The position numbers were made by a program, and so were the translations under genes. The notes beneath the pieces were generated by a model, which made no database searches, was not told the DNA's origin, and was given only the letters and a program-made list of their open reading frames with translations. A stretch of DNA of 11,410 bases from Verrucomicrobiota bacterium (GTDB taxonomy: Bacteria; Verrucomicrobiota; Verrucomicrobiia; Limisphaerales; AV2). This document shows, piece after piece, positions 1-7,953 of the stretch (within the stretch, counting starts at the first letter, position 1; every line of letters starts with the position of its first letter). The DNA lies in NCBI GenBank assembly GCA_003219345.1, contig QHOP01000112.1:1-11410 (forward strand), given 5' to 3'.

Positions 1-808
1 GAACGAGTCCGGCGAAAATGAAATGGCTGGCCAACCCGATCGCGCGGGCCCTGTTTTCAAAACGCTTGCGCCAGGGACCGTCGCCCACGAGCAGGAACTT
101 CATCCGGGGAGAGCGTTCCAGAAGTTGCGGCGCGACCGCAAACAAATCGTCGTGACCTTTGAGCTTGAACAGCCGGGCGATTTTGCCGACGACAAAATCG
201 TCGGGGCCAATGCCGAGGCGTTGACGAAAGTCGGGATCGTCCTTGGCGGACAAAAATGGTTGTAAGGGAAAACCGCTGAATATGCGCGTGTATTGTACGG
301 GCCGACCGATCCCGGCGGCCAGATAACGGTCGGTCATCGCACGGGCCACCGCAACGAAGTGCGTCGTGAACTTTCCGGCGTAGCGTTCCGCGCAGACAAA
401 CAACGCGTTGGCGAGGGCATTCTGGAACCGTCCAAAAGAAGGGCCGTGGATCGTATGCACGATGATGGGCACGCCGGCGCGGTGCGCCGCGAGCCGGCCC
501 AGAATCCCGGCTTTGCCGCTATGGGTGTGGACGATTTCGGGCCGCTGTTCGTGGAAGACGGCGGTGAGCCGGCGGAAGGCCAGAACGTCTTTCCAGGGGT
601 GAATCGGCCGGTCCAGTTCAGGCAGAATAGTGAGCAGGTTCGGCACGCCAATGATCTGTGGTTCGAGCGAGCCTTCGGGTCCCGAGGCCGGGCCGGAAAT
701 CAGGTTGACTTCCACGTCGGGATTGAGACGAAGCCCAAGCACCGACCCCACCGTGTTTTCCTGCGCGCCACCGACGATGAGCCGCGTGATGACATGCGTG
801 ACGCGCAT
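1..808 (-). CDS. GT4-family glycosyltransferase, partial (C-terminus beyond left edge)
   Basis: Translating the minus strand from an ATG at 808-806 gives 269 open codons to the window edge. The N-terminus (MRVTHVITRLIVGGAQENT) is typical of GT-B retaining glycosyltransferases of family GT4, with the GGAQ glycine-rich loop at residues 13-16. An HTHSGKAG segment lies at 94-101. The start of the second Rossmann domain, KIARLFKLKGH at 209-219, matches the family pattern ending in KGH, and VGDGPWR follows at about 241-247. The nucleotide-sugar-binding E-x7-E region lies beyond the window. Such enzymes usually act at the cytoplasmic membrane face and move sugar from a nucleotide-sugar to a growing glycan; donor and acceptor cannot be read here. 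The gene starts 9 bp after the stop of the upstream TPR membrane protein, so the two are probably cotranscribed. Only an AGGA directly abutting the ATG resembles a ribosome site. Family call is firm, substrate unknown. Confidence 0.9.
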   Translation of the reverse strand, partial: MRVTHVITRLIVGGAQENTVGSVLGLRLNPDVEVNLISGPASGPEGSLEPQIIGVPNLLTILPELDRPIHPWKDVLAFRRLTAVFHEQRPEIVHTHSGKAGILGRLAAHRAGVPIIVHTIHGPSFGRFQNALANALFVCAERYAGKFTTHFVAVARAMTDRYLAAGIGRPVQYTRIFSGFPLQPFLSAKDDPDFRQRLGIGPDDFVVGKIARLFKLKGHDDLFAVAPQLLERSPRMKFLLVGDGPWRKRFENRARAIGLASHFIFAGLV

Positions 809-817
809 TCCTGTGGG

Positions 818-3781
818 TCAGTGGCTCACCGGCATTTTCATTTGCTTAAGCCGTTCCGCGATTTGCTTTGCCTCCTTCGTGTCAGGCGGCGCGTATTTCA
901 AATAGGCTTCGTAGTGTTTGATGGCGGAGGGAACGTCCTTTCGCTGGAAGGCGATTTCGCCCAGCCCATAGTAAACTGCGTGCGCGGTCGGCAACGCTTT
1001 CTGGATCGCCTCATAATCATTCCGGGCGGCGTCGAGCTGACCGCTCTGGAGATAGGCAATGGCCCGATTCATGAGCGCGGCCTGATTCGCGGGCTGCAGC
1101 TTGAGCAGTTTGTTGATGGGATCAATTGCTTCCTTGTAGGCTTTGGTTTGAATGCAAACGGCACTCTGGTCGAGCAGGGCCCGGGCGTTGTCCGGTTCTT
1201 TCTTGAGCACGGCTGCGATGGCTGCTTTGGCTTGGTCGTAGGCCTCCAGTTTCATGCAGAGATACGCCTTGTTGAGCAACGCGGCGGCATCGTCCGGTCT
1301 GAGCTTCAATTGCTCTTCGATAACCGCGAGCGCGTTGGTTGGGCGTTGGGTCTGGTCATAAAATTCGGCCAGCGCGCGCAGCAGGGTTTCATTTTGAGGA
1401 TGCTGTTGCCGCGCCTTGAGCAGCAGCGCCTCGGCGGCGTTGGTTTCGCCTTTGCCAAGCTGCGCCATCGCCTCGATGTGCGCAAGTTCGACCTGGTTGG
1501 TGGAGGTGAGCGGACGCGAGGCGGCGCGGTTGCGGATTTCATTGATGACCTCGAGCGCTTTGTCCGGGATCCGACCAGCCAAAAAGACATTGGCCAGCCA
1601 GAAGCGGGCGTCGAGGTTGTCCGGTTCCAGCTCAAGGACGCGCGTGAACTGCAATGCCGCCTGGCGGAAAAGGCTTTGCGACGCGAGTGTCTGCCCGAGG
1701 CGAAAACAAATGTCCGGCTCATCGATCGGTCCATTTACGGCCAGCAATGCGTTCCAGGTCCGATACCGGCCAAATTTTTCCTCAAGCGATTTTTTCGTTT
1801 CCGCCGGTTTTGACGCCTTGGTGCGGAGCACCTGATTGAAACTCGAATTGAGTTCGACCGCCACGTTTCCCGGGTTCAACTTCCGCGCCAACGCGAAAGC
1901 CTGCGCGGCATCGTCAAGGTGTCCCAGCCTTTGCAATTCCACGCCCCACCAATTCAGGGCGCGCGAATACCAGCGGCCAACCGCGCGGGCATCGTTAATC
2001 CCCTTGCTGATTAGAAGGGTCAACCGGTCGAGAGCGGGACGCGCGTCGCGCCAGAATTTCTGGTTTTCCTGTACGGTCGCGTCTGACAGTGCCCGTGGCG
2101 TGATCGCGTTTGTGGCGTAACGTGCGAGGTGATAAACCAGGCCGTGGGGCTGCAGATAAAGCGGTTCAAAATAGTAACCGAAGCTCGGATGCAGATAATA
2201 GACCAGGTTGCTTTGAGCCAGACCGCTTACCTCATACATTAAATAGAGGGGGTCAAAGGCCGCCACGGCCGCCTCGGAGGTTGGCAGCACCGGCCAGTGT
2301 TGGGGGAAACGTTTGTGCAACGACTCCTGATAAACAGCGTATGGCAACAGACGCGTATCGGCCAGAATGTGATCGTCTCCCGTCTCGCTTTTCTGCAACT
2401 CTTCTGCCGCGAGTAACAGGATAAGCGGATCATCGGAAAGCGCGATGGCACGACTCACAGGTAATCCGAGCGTCATCCGGCGCGCAAATTCATGGAGCAA
2501 CGAACCGTCGGTCGCCCGAACTACCGAAGCGTTCTTGGACCAAAGACCAACCGGCAAGCCGATCACGGCTATCCAGATCGCGACCGCGCCGACGCGGTTC
2601 AGGAGTCGAGTGCCGGCCGATATTCTCTGCCAGGTTTTCGCGGTCTGCTGCCTGAAGATCAACAGGAAATATCCAAGGAAGTAACCCAGGCATACCGCGC
2701 CTAAATAGTAAAAAGTCAAAAAGGATATGCCGCCGAAAGGTTCATCCAGTTGCTGGAGAAGTCTTTTGTCCACCAACGTCCGGGCGCAGAACGGGGCATC
2801 GAAAGCGACCCAAATACCGGCGGCCAAAAACACTGCATGCACAATGGGAAATGTTGTTCTCGTCAGGACAGCGCCGGCAGCGCTGGTGTCACCAAAGGAC
2901 GTAGGCCAGCGAATGCCAATGATCAGGGCGGGCAACAGCGAAGTCAGACCCGCCCAGAAAGCGATGGACCGAAGCTCAGGGGCAAAGAGAAAGCTTTTCT
3001 GTCCGGCCAGTTCAAATCGCAGCGCCTGCCAGAACGTAAGACCGGATTGGCCACTCAGCGCATTGAGCAACGGCAGCAACAGATAAAGCGTCAATCCGGC
3101 AGTTCCCCAGCCAAACATTCTGGCCATGAACCGAAATTCGAAGAAATCCGATCCCTTGATCCAGATCAGCCCGACAAGGTAGGCCGGGAAGAAGCCAATC
3201 ATCGCGTAGTTGTTGGTGGCAGCGATGCCGTAAACCAGCGCCGAGCGCATCAGCCAGCTCTCACGCTGGAAGATGCGATACTCCAGCAGGCACCGGATGA
3301 CGTACGCGAAGAGGAGCAGATTGAGCATTTCGCCGGTTGCCGTGGTGGCGTGTTCCCAAAAAGTCAACTGCAGTCCGCACGCTATCACGGCGAATAATGG
3401 CGGGGCCCACGCGGCCGGAATGCTCAACAGGGAAAACTCATTTGTTTCACGCTGCCGCTGCTCACGCGTGCGGTCGTGGGGCAGGAGCGCAACGGACCGT
3501 GCCAGCAAACCCAGGGTCAACGATGCGCACACCGCGGCGAACGCGTTCAAAGCGACCGGCTGCCAGCCGACCGGCAGCCAGCGAAACGGGAAGGTCAACA
3601 GGAAATGCAACGGTGCGCTCAATGGGGGCGCGAAATCCTTGCTTGCGATCGTGGAAACGACCGGCAAGCTGGACAGCGAGACCCACCGGTTCAGTGTCAG
3701 CACATAAACCACCAGTGCCGCCGCAGTCATCAACCATGGCAGACGCGATCGCACAACACCGGACTTGTCCTGATTTTCCAT
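818..3781 (-). CDS. DUF2723-like polytopic membrane protein with C-terminal TPR domain
   Basis: This 987-residue protein starts at ATG 3781-3779. The N-terminal half is strongly hydrophobic: a first membrane segment at about 16-33, and many more up to about residue 415. The opening region (short loop with SKDFAPP, then an aliphatic APLHFLLTFPFRWLP stretch) resembles the DUF2723 / TMEM260-type GT-C fold proteins, which are related to protein O-mannosyltransferases. A soluble, aromatic-rich middle region follows. From about 600 to 645, and again from about 715 to 975, there are TPR-like helical repeats with the usual A, G/Y, A and P spacing (for example the repeats ending LELEPDN, LKLRPDD and LKKEPDN). 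I infer an inner-membrane protein with TPRs outside the membrane, perhaps a glycan transferase or scaffold; the adjoining glycosyltransferase supports a glycan role. Activity is not shown by the sequence. It lies 60 bp downstream of rlmD and has no clear Shine-Dalgarno site. Confidence 0.85.
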   Translation of the reverse strand: MENQDKSGVVRSRLPWLMTAAALVVYVLTLNRWVSLSSLPVVSTIASKDFAPPLSAPLHFLLTFPFRWLPVGWQPVALNAFAAVCASLTLGLLARSVALLPHDRTREQRQRETNEFSLLSIPAAWAPPLFAVIACGLQLTFWEHATTATGEMLNLLLFAYVIRCLLEYRIFQRESWLMRSALVYGIAATNNYAMIGFFPAYLVGLIWIKGSDFFEFRFMARMFGWGTAGLTLYLLLPLLNALSGQSGLTFWQALRFELAGQKSFLFAPELRSIAFWAGLTSLLPALIIGIRWPTSFGDTSAAGAVLTRTTFPIVHAVFLAAGIWVAFDAPFCARTLVDKRLLQQLDEPFGGISFLTFYYLGAVCLGYFLGYFLLIFRQQTAKTWQRISAGTRLLNRVGAVAIWIAVIGLPVGLWSKNASVVRATDGSLLHEFARRMTLGLPVSRAIALSDDPLILLLAAEELQKSETGDDHILADTRLLPYAVYQESLHKRFPQHWPVLPTSEAAVAAFDPLYLMYEVSGLAQSNLVYYLHPSFGYYFEPLYLQPHGLVYHLARYATNAITPRALSDATVQENQKFWRDARPALDRLTLLISKGINDARAVGRWYSRALNWWGVELQRLGHLDDAAQAFALARKLNPGNVAVELNSSFNQVLRTKASKPAETKKSLEEKFGRYRTWNALLAVNGPIDEPDICFRLGQTLASQSLFRQAALQFTRVLELEPDNLDARFWLANVFLAGRIPDKALEVINEIRNRAASRPLTSTNQVELAHIEAMAQLGKGETNAAEALLLKARQQHPQNETLLRALAEFYDQTQRPTNALAVIEEQLKLRPDDAAALLNKAYLCMKLEAYDQAKAAIAAVLKKEPDNARALLDQSAVCIQTKAYKEAIDPINKLLKLQPANQAALMNRAIAYLQSGQLDAARNDYEAIQKALPTAHAVYYGLGEIAFQRKDVPSAIKHYEAYLKYAPPDTKEAKQIAERLKQMKMPVSH

Positions 3782-3841
3782 AGAATTGAGCCGGCCAGAG
3801 TTGAAACCAAGCGACGCCGGTTGGCAAGGCTGCTTTGCGAC

Positions 3842-4975
3842 TCACAACGCCGGTCGGGCCCGCAAATCCGCCACGCATTCCACGTGTTGCGTCTGGGGAA
3901 ACATGTCCAACGGAATGACTTTCACCAACTCATAGACTTCTCCGCCGCACAAAACGTTCAAGTCGCGCGCCAGCGTCGCCGGGTGGCAGGAGACGTAAAT
4001 GACCTGTGCCGGACGCGTTTGCCGAAGCAGTCCGAGGCTCGCAGGCGAACAGCCAACGCGGGGAGGATCGACGACCACAGCGGTTGCGGTGGGAGGAAAT
4101 CGTTGCAACAATTCCGGCAGAACCTCGGCGACGTTGCCCGCCAGAAATTCGCCGTTGGTGCGCTGCCGGTTCGCGGCGTTGCGTCGCGCGGCTTTGATCG
4201 CCAGCTGATCCATTTCGACCCCCGCAAACGATTCCACGAGGTCCGCCAGTTCAACCGCAAAGAAGCCGACGCCGCAATAGGCGTCCACGAGATGCCGCAC
4301 GCCGCTGTCGCGCAGGCGTTCGCGCACGGCGTCCACGAGTTTCAGCAGCATGAAGAAATTGCTTTGAAAGAACGAATCGCGCGGCACCTCCCATCCTTCC
4401 GGCGCCTCGCGCAGCGCCACCTTGAGACCGCCCTTAGCGGGCGGTTCGGCGCGGACCCGGTTGATTTGTTCGTTGAGCGCCGGCCCGGCGATTTTGCATT
4501 CCTCAATGTCCAACACGAGACGGTTGTCGTGTCGGATGAAACCGATGTTCAATCCCTTTTTGAACTTGTCCCATTGGCTGCGAACCATGATGCGATTGCG
4601 ATAGCCGTACTGTTGCAGGCAGGGGACCACCGGCTCGATGGCGCTCCCCGCAAAACCTCCGATGCGCTGGAATAAATCGGTGATCTGTTTGTGTTTGATC
4701 CGCAGTTGGGCGGCGTAGCCAACGTGCTGATACTGACATCCGCCGCAGTCGCCGAAGTACCGGCACTCCGGCGCGACGCGGTCGGGCGACGCCCTCAAAA
4801 CCCTCAACAACCTCGCCCGCGCAAATTTCTTTTTGACCTCGGTGATTTCGGCTTCGACGACTTCGTCTGGCAGCACGAAGGGAACGAACACGACGAAGCC
4901 ATTCAATCGCGCGACACCTTCGCCACCGAAAGCGATATCCTCAATGGTCAACGAAACCTTGGTGTCCGGAGACAT
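3842..4975 (-). CDS. rlmD: 23S rRNA m5U methyltransferase, RlmD/RumA type (TrmA family)
   Basis: This 377-residue S-adenosylmethionine-dependent enzyme methylates C5 of a uridine in RNA, most likely 23S rRNA. A TRAM RNA-binding domain spans about 5-60. Four cysteines suited to a 4Fe-4S cluster follow (C71-x5-C77-x2-C80, then C160). SFFQSN is at 201-206, the SAM-binding DAYCGVGFF at 231-239, DPPR at 303-306, the nucleophile C330 in YVSCHPATLARD, and the general-base Glu366 in HVE near the end. The usual Asn after the catalytic Cys-containing SC is His here. I chose ATG 4975 because the TRAM domain starts straight after it and an AGGTGA lies 2 nt upstream. A longer frame begins at TTG 5140 but overlaps the upstream gene and adds only non-conserved residues. 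Whether it targets U1939 alone or also U747, like RlmCD, cannot be told. It sits between a DUF3500 gene (112 bp upstream) and the TPR membrane protein. Confidence 0.9.
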   Translation of the reverse strand: MSPDTKVSLTIEDIAFGGEGVARLNGFVVFVPFVLPDEVVEAEITEVKKKFARARLLRVLRASPDRVAPECRYFGDCGGCQYQHVGYAAQLRIKHKQITDLFQRIGGFAGSAIEPVVPCLQQYGYRNRIMVRSQWDKFKKGLNIGFIRHDNRLVLDIEECKIAGPALNEQINRVRAEPPAKGGLKVALREAPEGWEVPRDSFFQSNFFMLLKLVDAVRERLRDSGVRHLVDAYCGVGFFAVELADLVESFAGVEMDQLAIKAARRNAANRQRTNGEFLAGNVAEVLPELLQRFPPTATAVVVDPPRVGCSPASLGLLRQTRPAQVIYVSCHPATLARDLNVLCGGEVYELVKVIPLDMFPQTQHVECVADLRARPAL

Positions 4976-4977
4976 AT

Positions 4978-4983
4978 TCACCT
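4978..4983 (-). promoter_or_regulatory. Shine-Dalgarno-like AGGTGA before rlmD
   Basis: On the minus strand AGGTGA is followed by AT and then the ATG at 4975. It pairs with the part of the anti-Shine-Dalgarno sequence just downstream of the CCUCC core, so the short spacing is acceptable. It supports the 4975 start over the longer TTG frame. Few other genes in the window have such a site. Confidence 0.45.
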
Positions 4984-5087
4984 GCGCAAGTTTACCTGCG
5001 GCCGGTATAGGGAGAAAGATTTTTTGTCCCGATGCCAACGGAGCGCCCTCGATAATTTGCGCCGAGTCCGGAACTGCAGCAGGGCTC

Positions 5088-6134
5088 CTATTTCGGGTGT
5101 GGCGTTCGTTCGTAATGTTCGCGCAGCAGATCGTCTCCAAAATCGTGTTCGAAATCGCGCCAGACGGCGTGAATGTGGTTCGCGTCGTTCTGGGTGTTGT
5201 CGTATTCCATCAGGAACGTCGGACCTTGCACCCGATAGTAATGGCCTTGCTTCGGTTCGGTGCTGCCGGCCCAGGCAAAATAAAGGTTCTTCGTTCCGGC
5301 CTGCTCGATTTTCTTCAAGTCATGGTCTGCGATTTCCGGGCGATACCGGTAAACGTATTCCCGGATGAGCTGCCAAACCAATTCGGTTTGCGCCGCATTC
5401 AGTTTCGCCGCGGGAATGCCCATCGGTGACAGCGCTCTGGCTTTGCGGTCGTTGCCGGTGATGATCTCTCGCGGCGCGGTGTTGGTGTAAATGGCGGCCT
5501 TCTTCTGCTCGTCGTTCAACGAGCTGACCAGTTGGCGCGCCAAATCCTCTTCGGCGCCGAGCACGCGCAACCCTTTGCGCGGTCCTTCGCGGACTTCGCC
5601 CGGATTCGAGCCGAGGAAAGACGGCGTGACGGAAATCTCTTTGCCTTCGACGAGCATGAAGTTCAGCGAGAGGTGATGGCCTTCCACGCGCCAGCCCCAC
5701 GTCGCTTTCGCGTCGGGCCTGCCGAAAATCGTCACGAAATAACGCTCCGGGTCGCGGGGCGGGCCTTTGCCCTGCTCGAGGTCGCGGAGCACCTGTTCCA
5801 GGCTCATGATGGTCGAAGCCTTCAAGTAACCGCGATGGCTCAGCGCGGTGCTCAACAGCGCGTGCGCGAGATGCTTTTGCTCCGGGGCCATTTCCTTGAA
5901 GGGAAGCCCTTTGCGTTCGCGTGGAATGAAATGCCAGTTGAACCGCTCGTTGTCGTTCTGCGGATACGTGGCCTGGGCGGCCTGTTCCGGCGTCAACGTC
6001 GCCAGAAGATTGTTTGCGGCCGCGGCCATTTCCTCCGCGACGACGCGCGTGTCAGCATCGGGATGCGCCCGGAGGGGAAAGGCGGCCAGTTGCGAACAGA
6101 GAACGAGGATTAGAATGCATCGGATGGTTTTCAT
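5088..6134 (-). CDS. Secreted DUF3500 family protein
   Basis: This 348-residue protein has a classical signal peptide: MKTIRC, a hydrophobic core, and a likely cleavage after LRA at residue 23. It is therefore probably exported, and no convincing lipobox is present. The mature part matches my memory of DUF3500: WGWRVEGHHLSLNF at about 146-159, TPSFLGSNPGE at 170-180, and a C-terminal block with GHYYRVQGPTFLMEYDN at about 297-313 followed by NDANHIHAVWRD. The clustered His, Asp, Asn and Glu residues could bind a metal or form a catalytic site, but the family has no function I can name with confidence. The ATG at 6134 follows a weak GGTGG and directly precedes the signal peptide. It is the first gene of the minus-strand block, so its promoter should lie in the divergent region 6135-6403. 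Family assignment is fairly firm, role unknown. Confidence 0.85.
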   Translation of the reverse strand: MKTIRCILILVLCSQLAAFPLRAHPDADTRVVAEEMAAAANNLLATLTPEQAAQATYPQNDNERFNWHFIPRERKGLPFKEMAPEQKHLAHALLSTALSHRGYLKASTIMSLEQVLRDLEQGKGPPRDPERYFVTIFGRPDAKATWGWRVEGHHLSLNFMLVEGKEISVTPSFLGSNPGEVREGPRKGLRVLGAEEDLARQLVSSLNDEQKKAAIYTNTAPREIITGNDRKARALSPMGIPAAKLNAAQTELVWQLIREYVYRYRPEIADHDLKKIEQAGTKNLYFAWAGSTEPKQGHYYRVQGPTFLMEYDNTQNDANHIHAVWRDFEHDFGDDLLREHYERTPHPK

Positions 6135-6403
6135 GCCACCAAGTCAATGCGACCTTCGCAGAAAGGCAAATCGAAAATGAGGCGCCGTCTGTTGGATGGC
6201 CGCAAAAAGGCGCAAAAGACGCAAAAAGTGCCCATCACATGGACCGGCGGAGTTCGATTCATTTTGGTCCGGCAGTGAAGTCTGCCGCGTCTGATTTGTT
6301 CAAAACGACTTGTTTTGTGCTTTTTGTGCCTCTTTGTGGCTATCTTGATCCCGATGCGAAATTTGAAATTCTAAAATGCAGACGCTCGATTACGCTTGCG
6401 CCC
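6135..6403. other. Divergent intergenic region (269 bp)
   Basis: This gap separates the starts of the DUF3500 gene (minus) and ymdB (plus), so it should hold promoters for both blocks. More than half of it is the A-rich inverted repeat described at 6196-6343. A small hairpin, GGCAG / CTGCC with a 6-nt loop, lies at 6271-6286, and GGACC (6241-6245) pairs with GGTCC (6266-6270). A TAAAAT hexamer at 6372-6377 could be a -10 box for ymdB, but the nearest TTGATC (6345-6350) is 21 nt upstream, too far for a normal -35. I call no promoter. No small gene was found. Confidence 0.6.
6196..6343. repeat. 148-bp imperfect inverted repeat of 9-10-nt A-rich units
   Basis: Two 31-nt arms (6196-6226 and 6313-6343) are inverted copies separated by 86 bp. 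Each arm is itself a short-period array. The left arm contains GCCGCAAAAA, GGCGCAAAA and GACGCAAAA. The right arm, read on the minus strand, contains GCCACAAAGA, GGCACAAAAA and GCACAAAA. The arms agree at 24 of 31 positions and all seven differences are transitions. In a plus-strand transcript five of these are G-U wobbles and two are A-C mismatches, so 29 of 31 positions could pair. It resembles a small non-autonomous palindromic element. No transposase or clear target duplication is visible. Confidence 0.75.
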
Positions 6404-7200
<797 letters not shown>

Positions 7201-7204
<4 letters not shown>

Positions 7205-7953
7205 AAGCGGAAAACAACAAAACCAAACGGCGACTGACGTTCCATTGGGGAATAGCGGCGGCCGCCACGATCGTGTTGGCTGTCCTTGTCGGGTGGGCGA
7301 GCAGCTGGTCAACCGGTCCGAGTTACGGCGGACGTTACGGTGAAGCGTGGCTGCGCGACGTGTTTGCTCCAAATGGAGCCGGCACGTCACAAACTAGCGC
7401 GATTGCCACATTCAACCAGATGGGCACAAACGGCATCGCGTTCCTTGTCGAATCACTGGACCGGCGGGAGACCGATTGGATCCGTTTCTATCGCGTTGCT
7501 TACGGCAAGCTGCCGCAGTCACTCCGACGACGGGTGCGCCAACCGATACCTGCCGACACTCTGGCCAACGCCGCCAGTTTGGTGCTGCTCAACGTGCGCG
7601 ACGATTCGCCAGAGAAGAGCGTGCCGCGCCTGGTCCGATTACTGGGAGCTCCAAATCCGCGAACGCGCCTGTACGCCGCGGGCGTCATTCAGCATTACGC
7701 GCTGAACTATTCGAAGTTCAGTTTTGCGCCGTTCCGTCCGGAATTGGTCCGTGCCCTCGCGGATACCAACGATTGGATTCGGATCGACATTGCGCTTGCT
7801 CTCGAGCACGCGAAATTGGGGGGTCCCGAACTGCTCCCGGCGGTGAAACCCGCGTTGACGAATTCTGATCCGGTCATTCGCAACGCGGCGCAGGTCATCA
7901 CTCGACAACTCGAAGCCGCGAACAAGGCGGCGCCACCCAACCATGGCCCGTAA
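7201..7953 (+). CDS. Membrane-anchored HEAT-repeat-like protein
   Basis: This 250-residue protein has a basic N-terminus (KAENNKTKRR), one hydrophobic segment at about 16-34, and then a soluble region. The signal-anchor pattern suggests an envelope location. After YGGRYGEAWLRDVF (about 42-55), helical pairs resemble HEAT repeats, clearest at about 139-165 (SVPRLVRLLGAPNPRTRLYAAGVI) and 181-235, with the repeated leucine/alanine pattern and aspartate-rich turns (ADTNDWIR, TNSDPVIR). HEAT proteins are usually binding scaffolds; no catalytic motif is visible. The TTG start at 7201 overlaps the ymdB stop by 4 nt, and the 3' end overlaps xseA by 11 nt, so it is probably translated by coupling in one operon. 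I do not recognise an orthologous named gene. That the frame is genuine rests on the overlaps, the signal-anchor and coherent repeats. Confidence 0.8.

Noticed and set aside
293..1813. Long plus-strand open frame of 506 codons
   Set aside because: It lies antisense to the glycosyltransferase and TPR genes, crosses their boundary, and encodes no recognisable domain. It is a typical GC-rich shadow frame.
3558..3579. GGCTGCC / GGCAGCC inverted repeat
   Set aside because: It lies in the TPR-membrane gene and encodes a normal Pro/Gly/Trp membrane segment; it is best explained by codon content.
3476..4675. Plus-strand open frame of 399 codons
   Set aside because: It is antisense across two real genes (TPR protein and rlmD), with low-complexity Arg/Gln-rich translation and no family features.
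4976..5140. Extended rlmD start at TTG 5140
   Set aside because: It adds 55 non-conserved residues and overlaps the DUF3500 gene by 53 bp; ATG 4975 has a Shine-Dalgarno-like site and directly precedes the TRAM domain.
6345..6377. Promoter TTGATC ... TAAAAT before ymdB
   Set aside because: The 21-nt spacing is outside the normal sigma70 range and the -35 match is partial.
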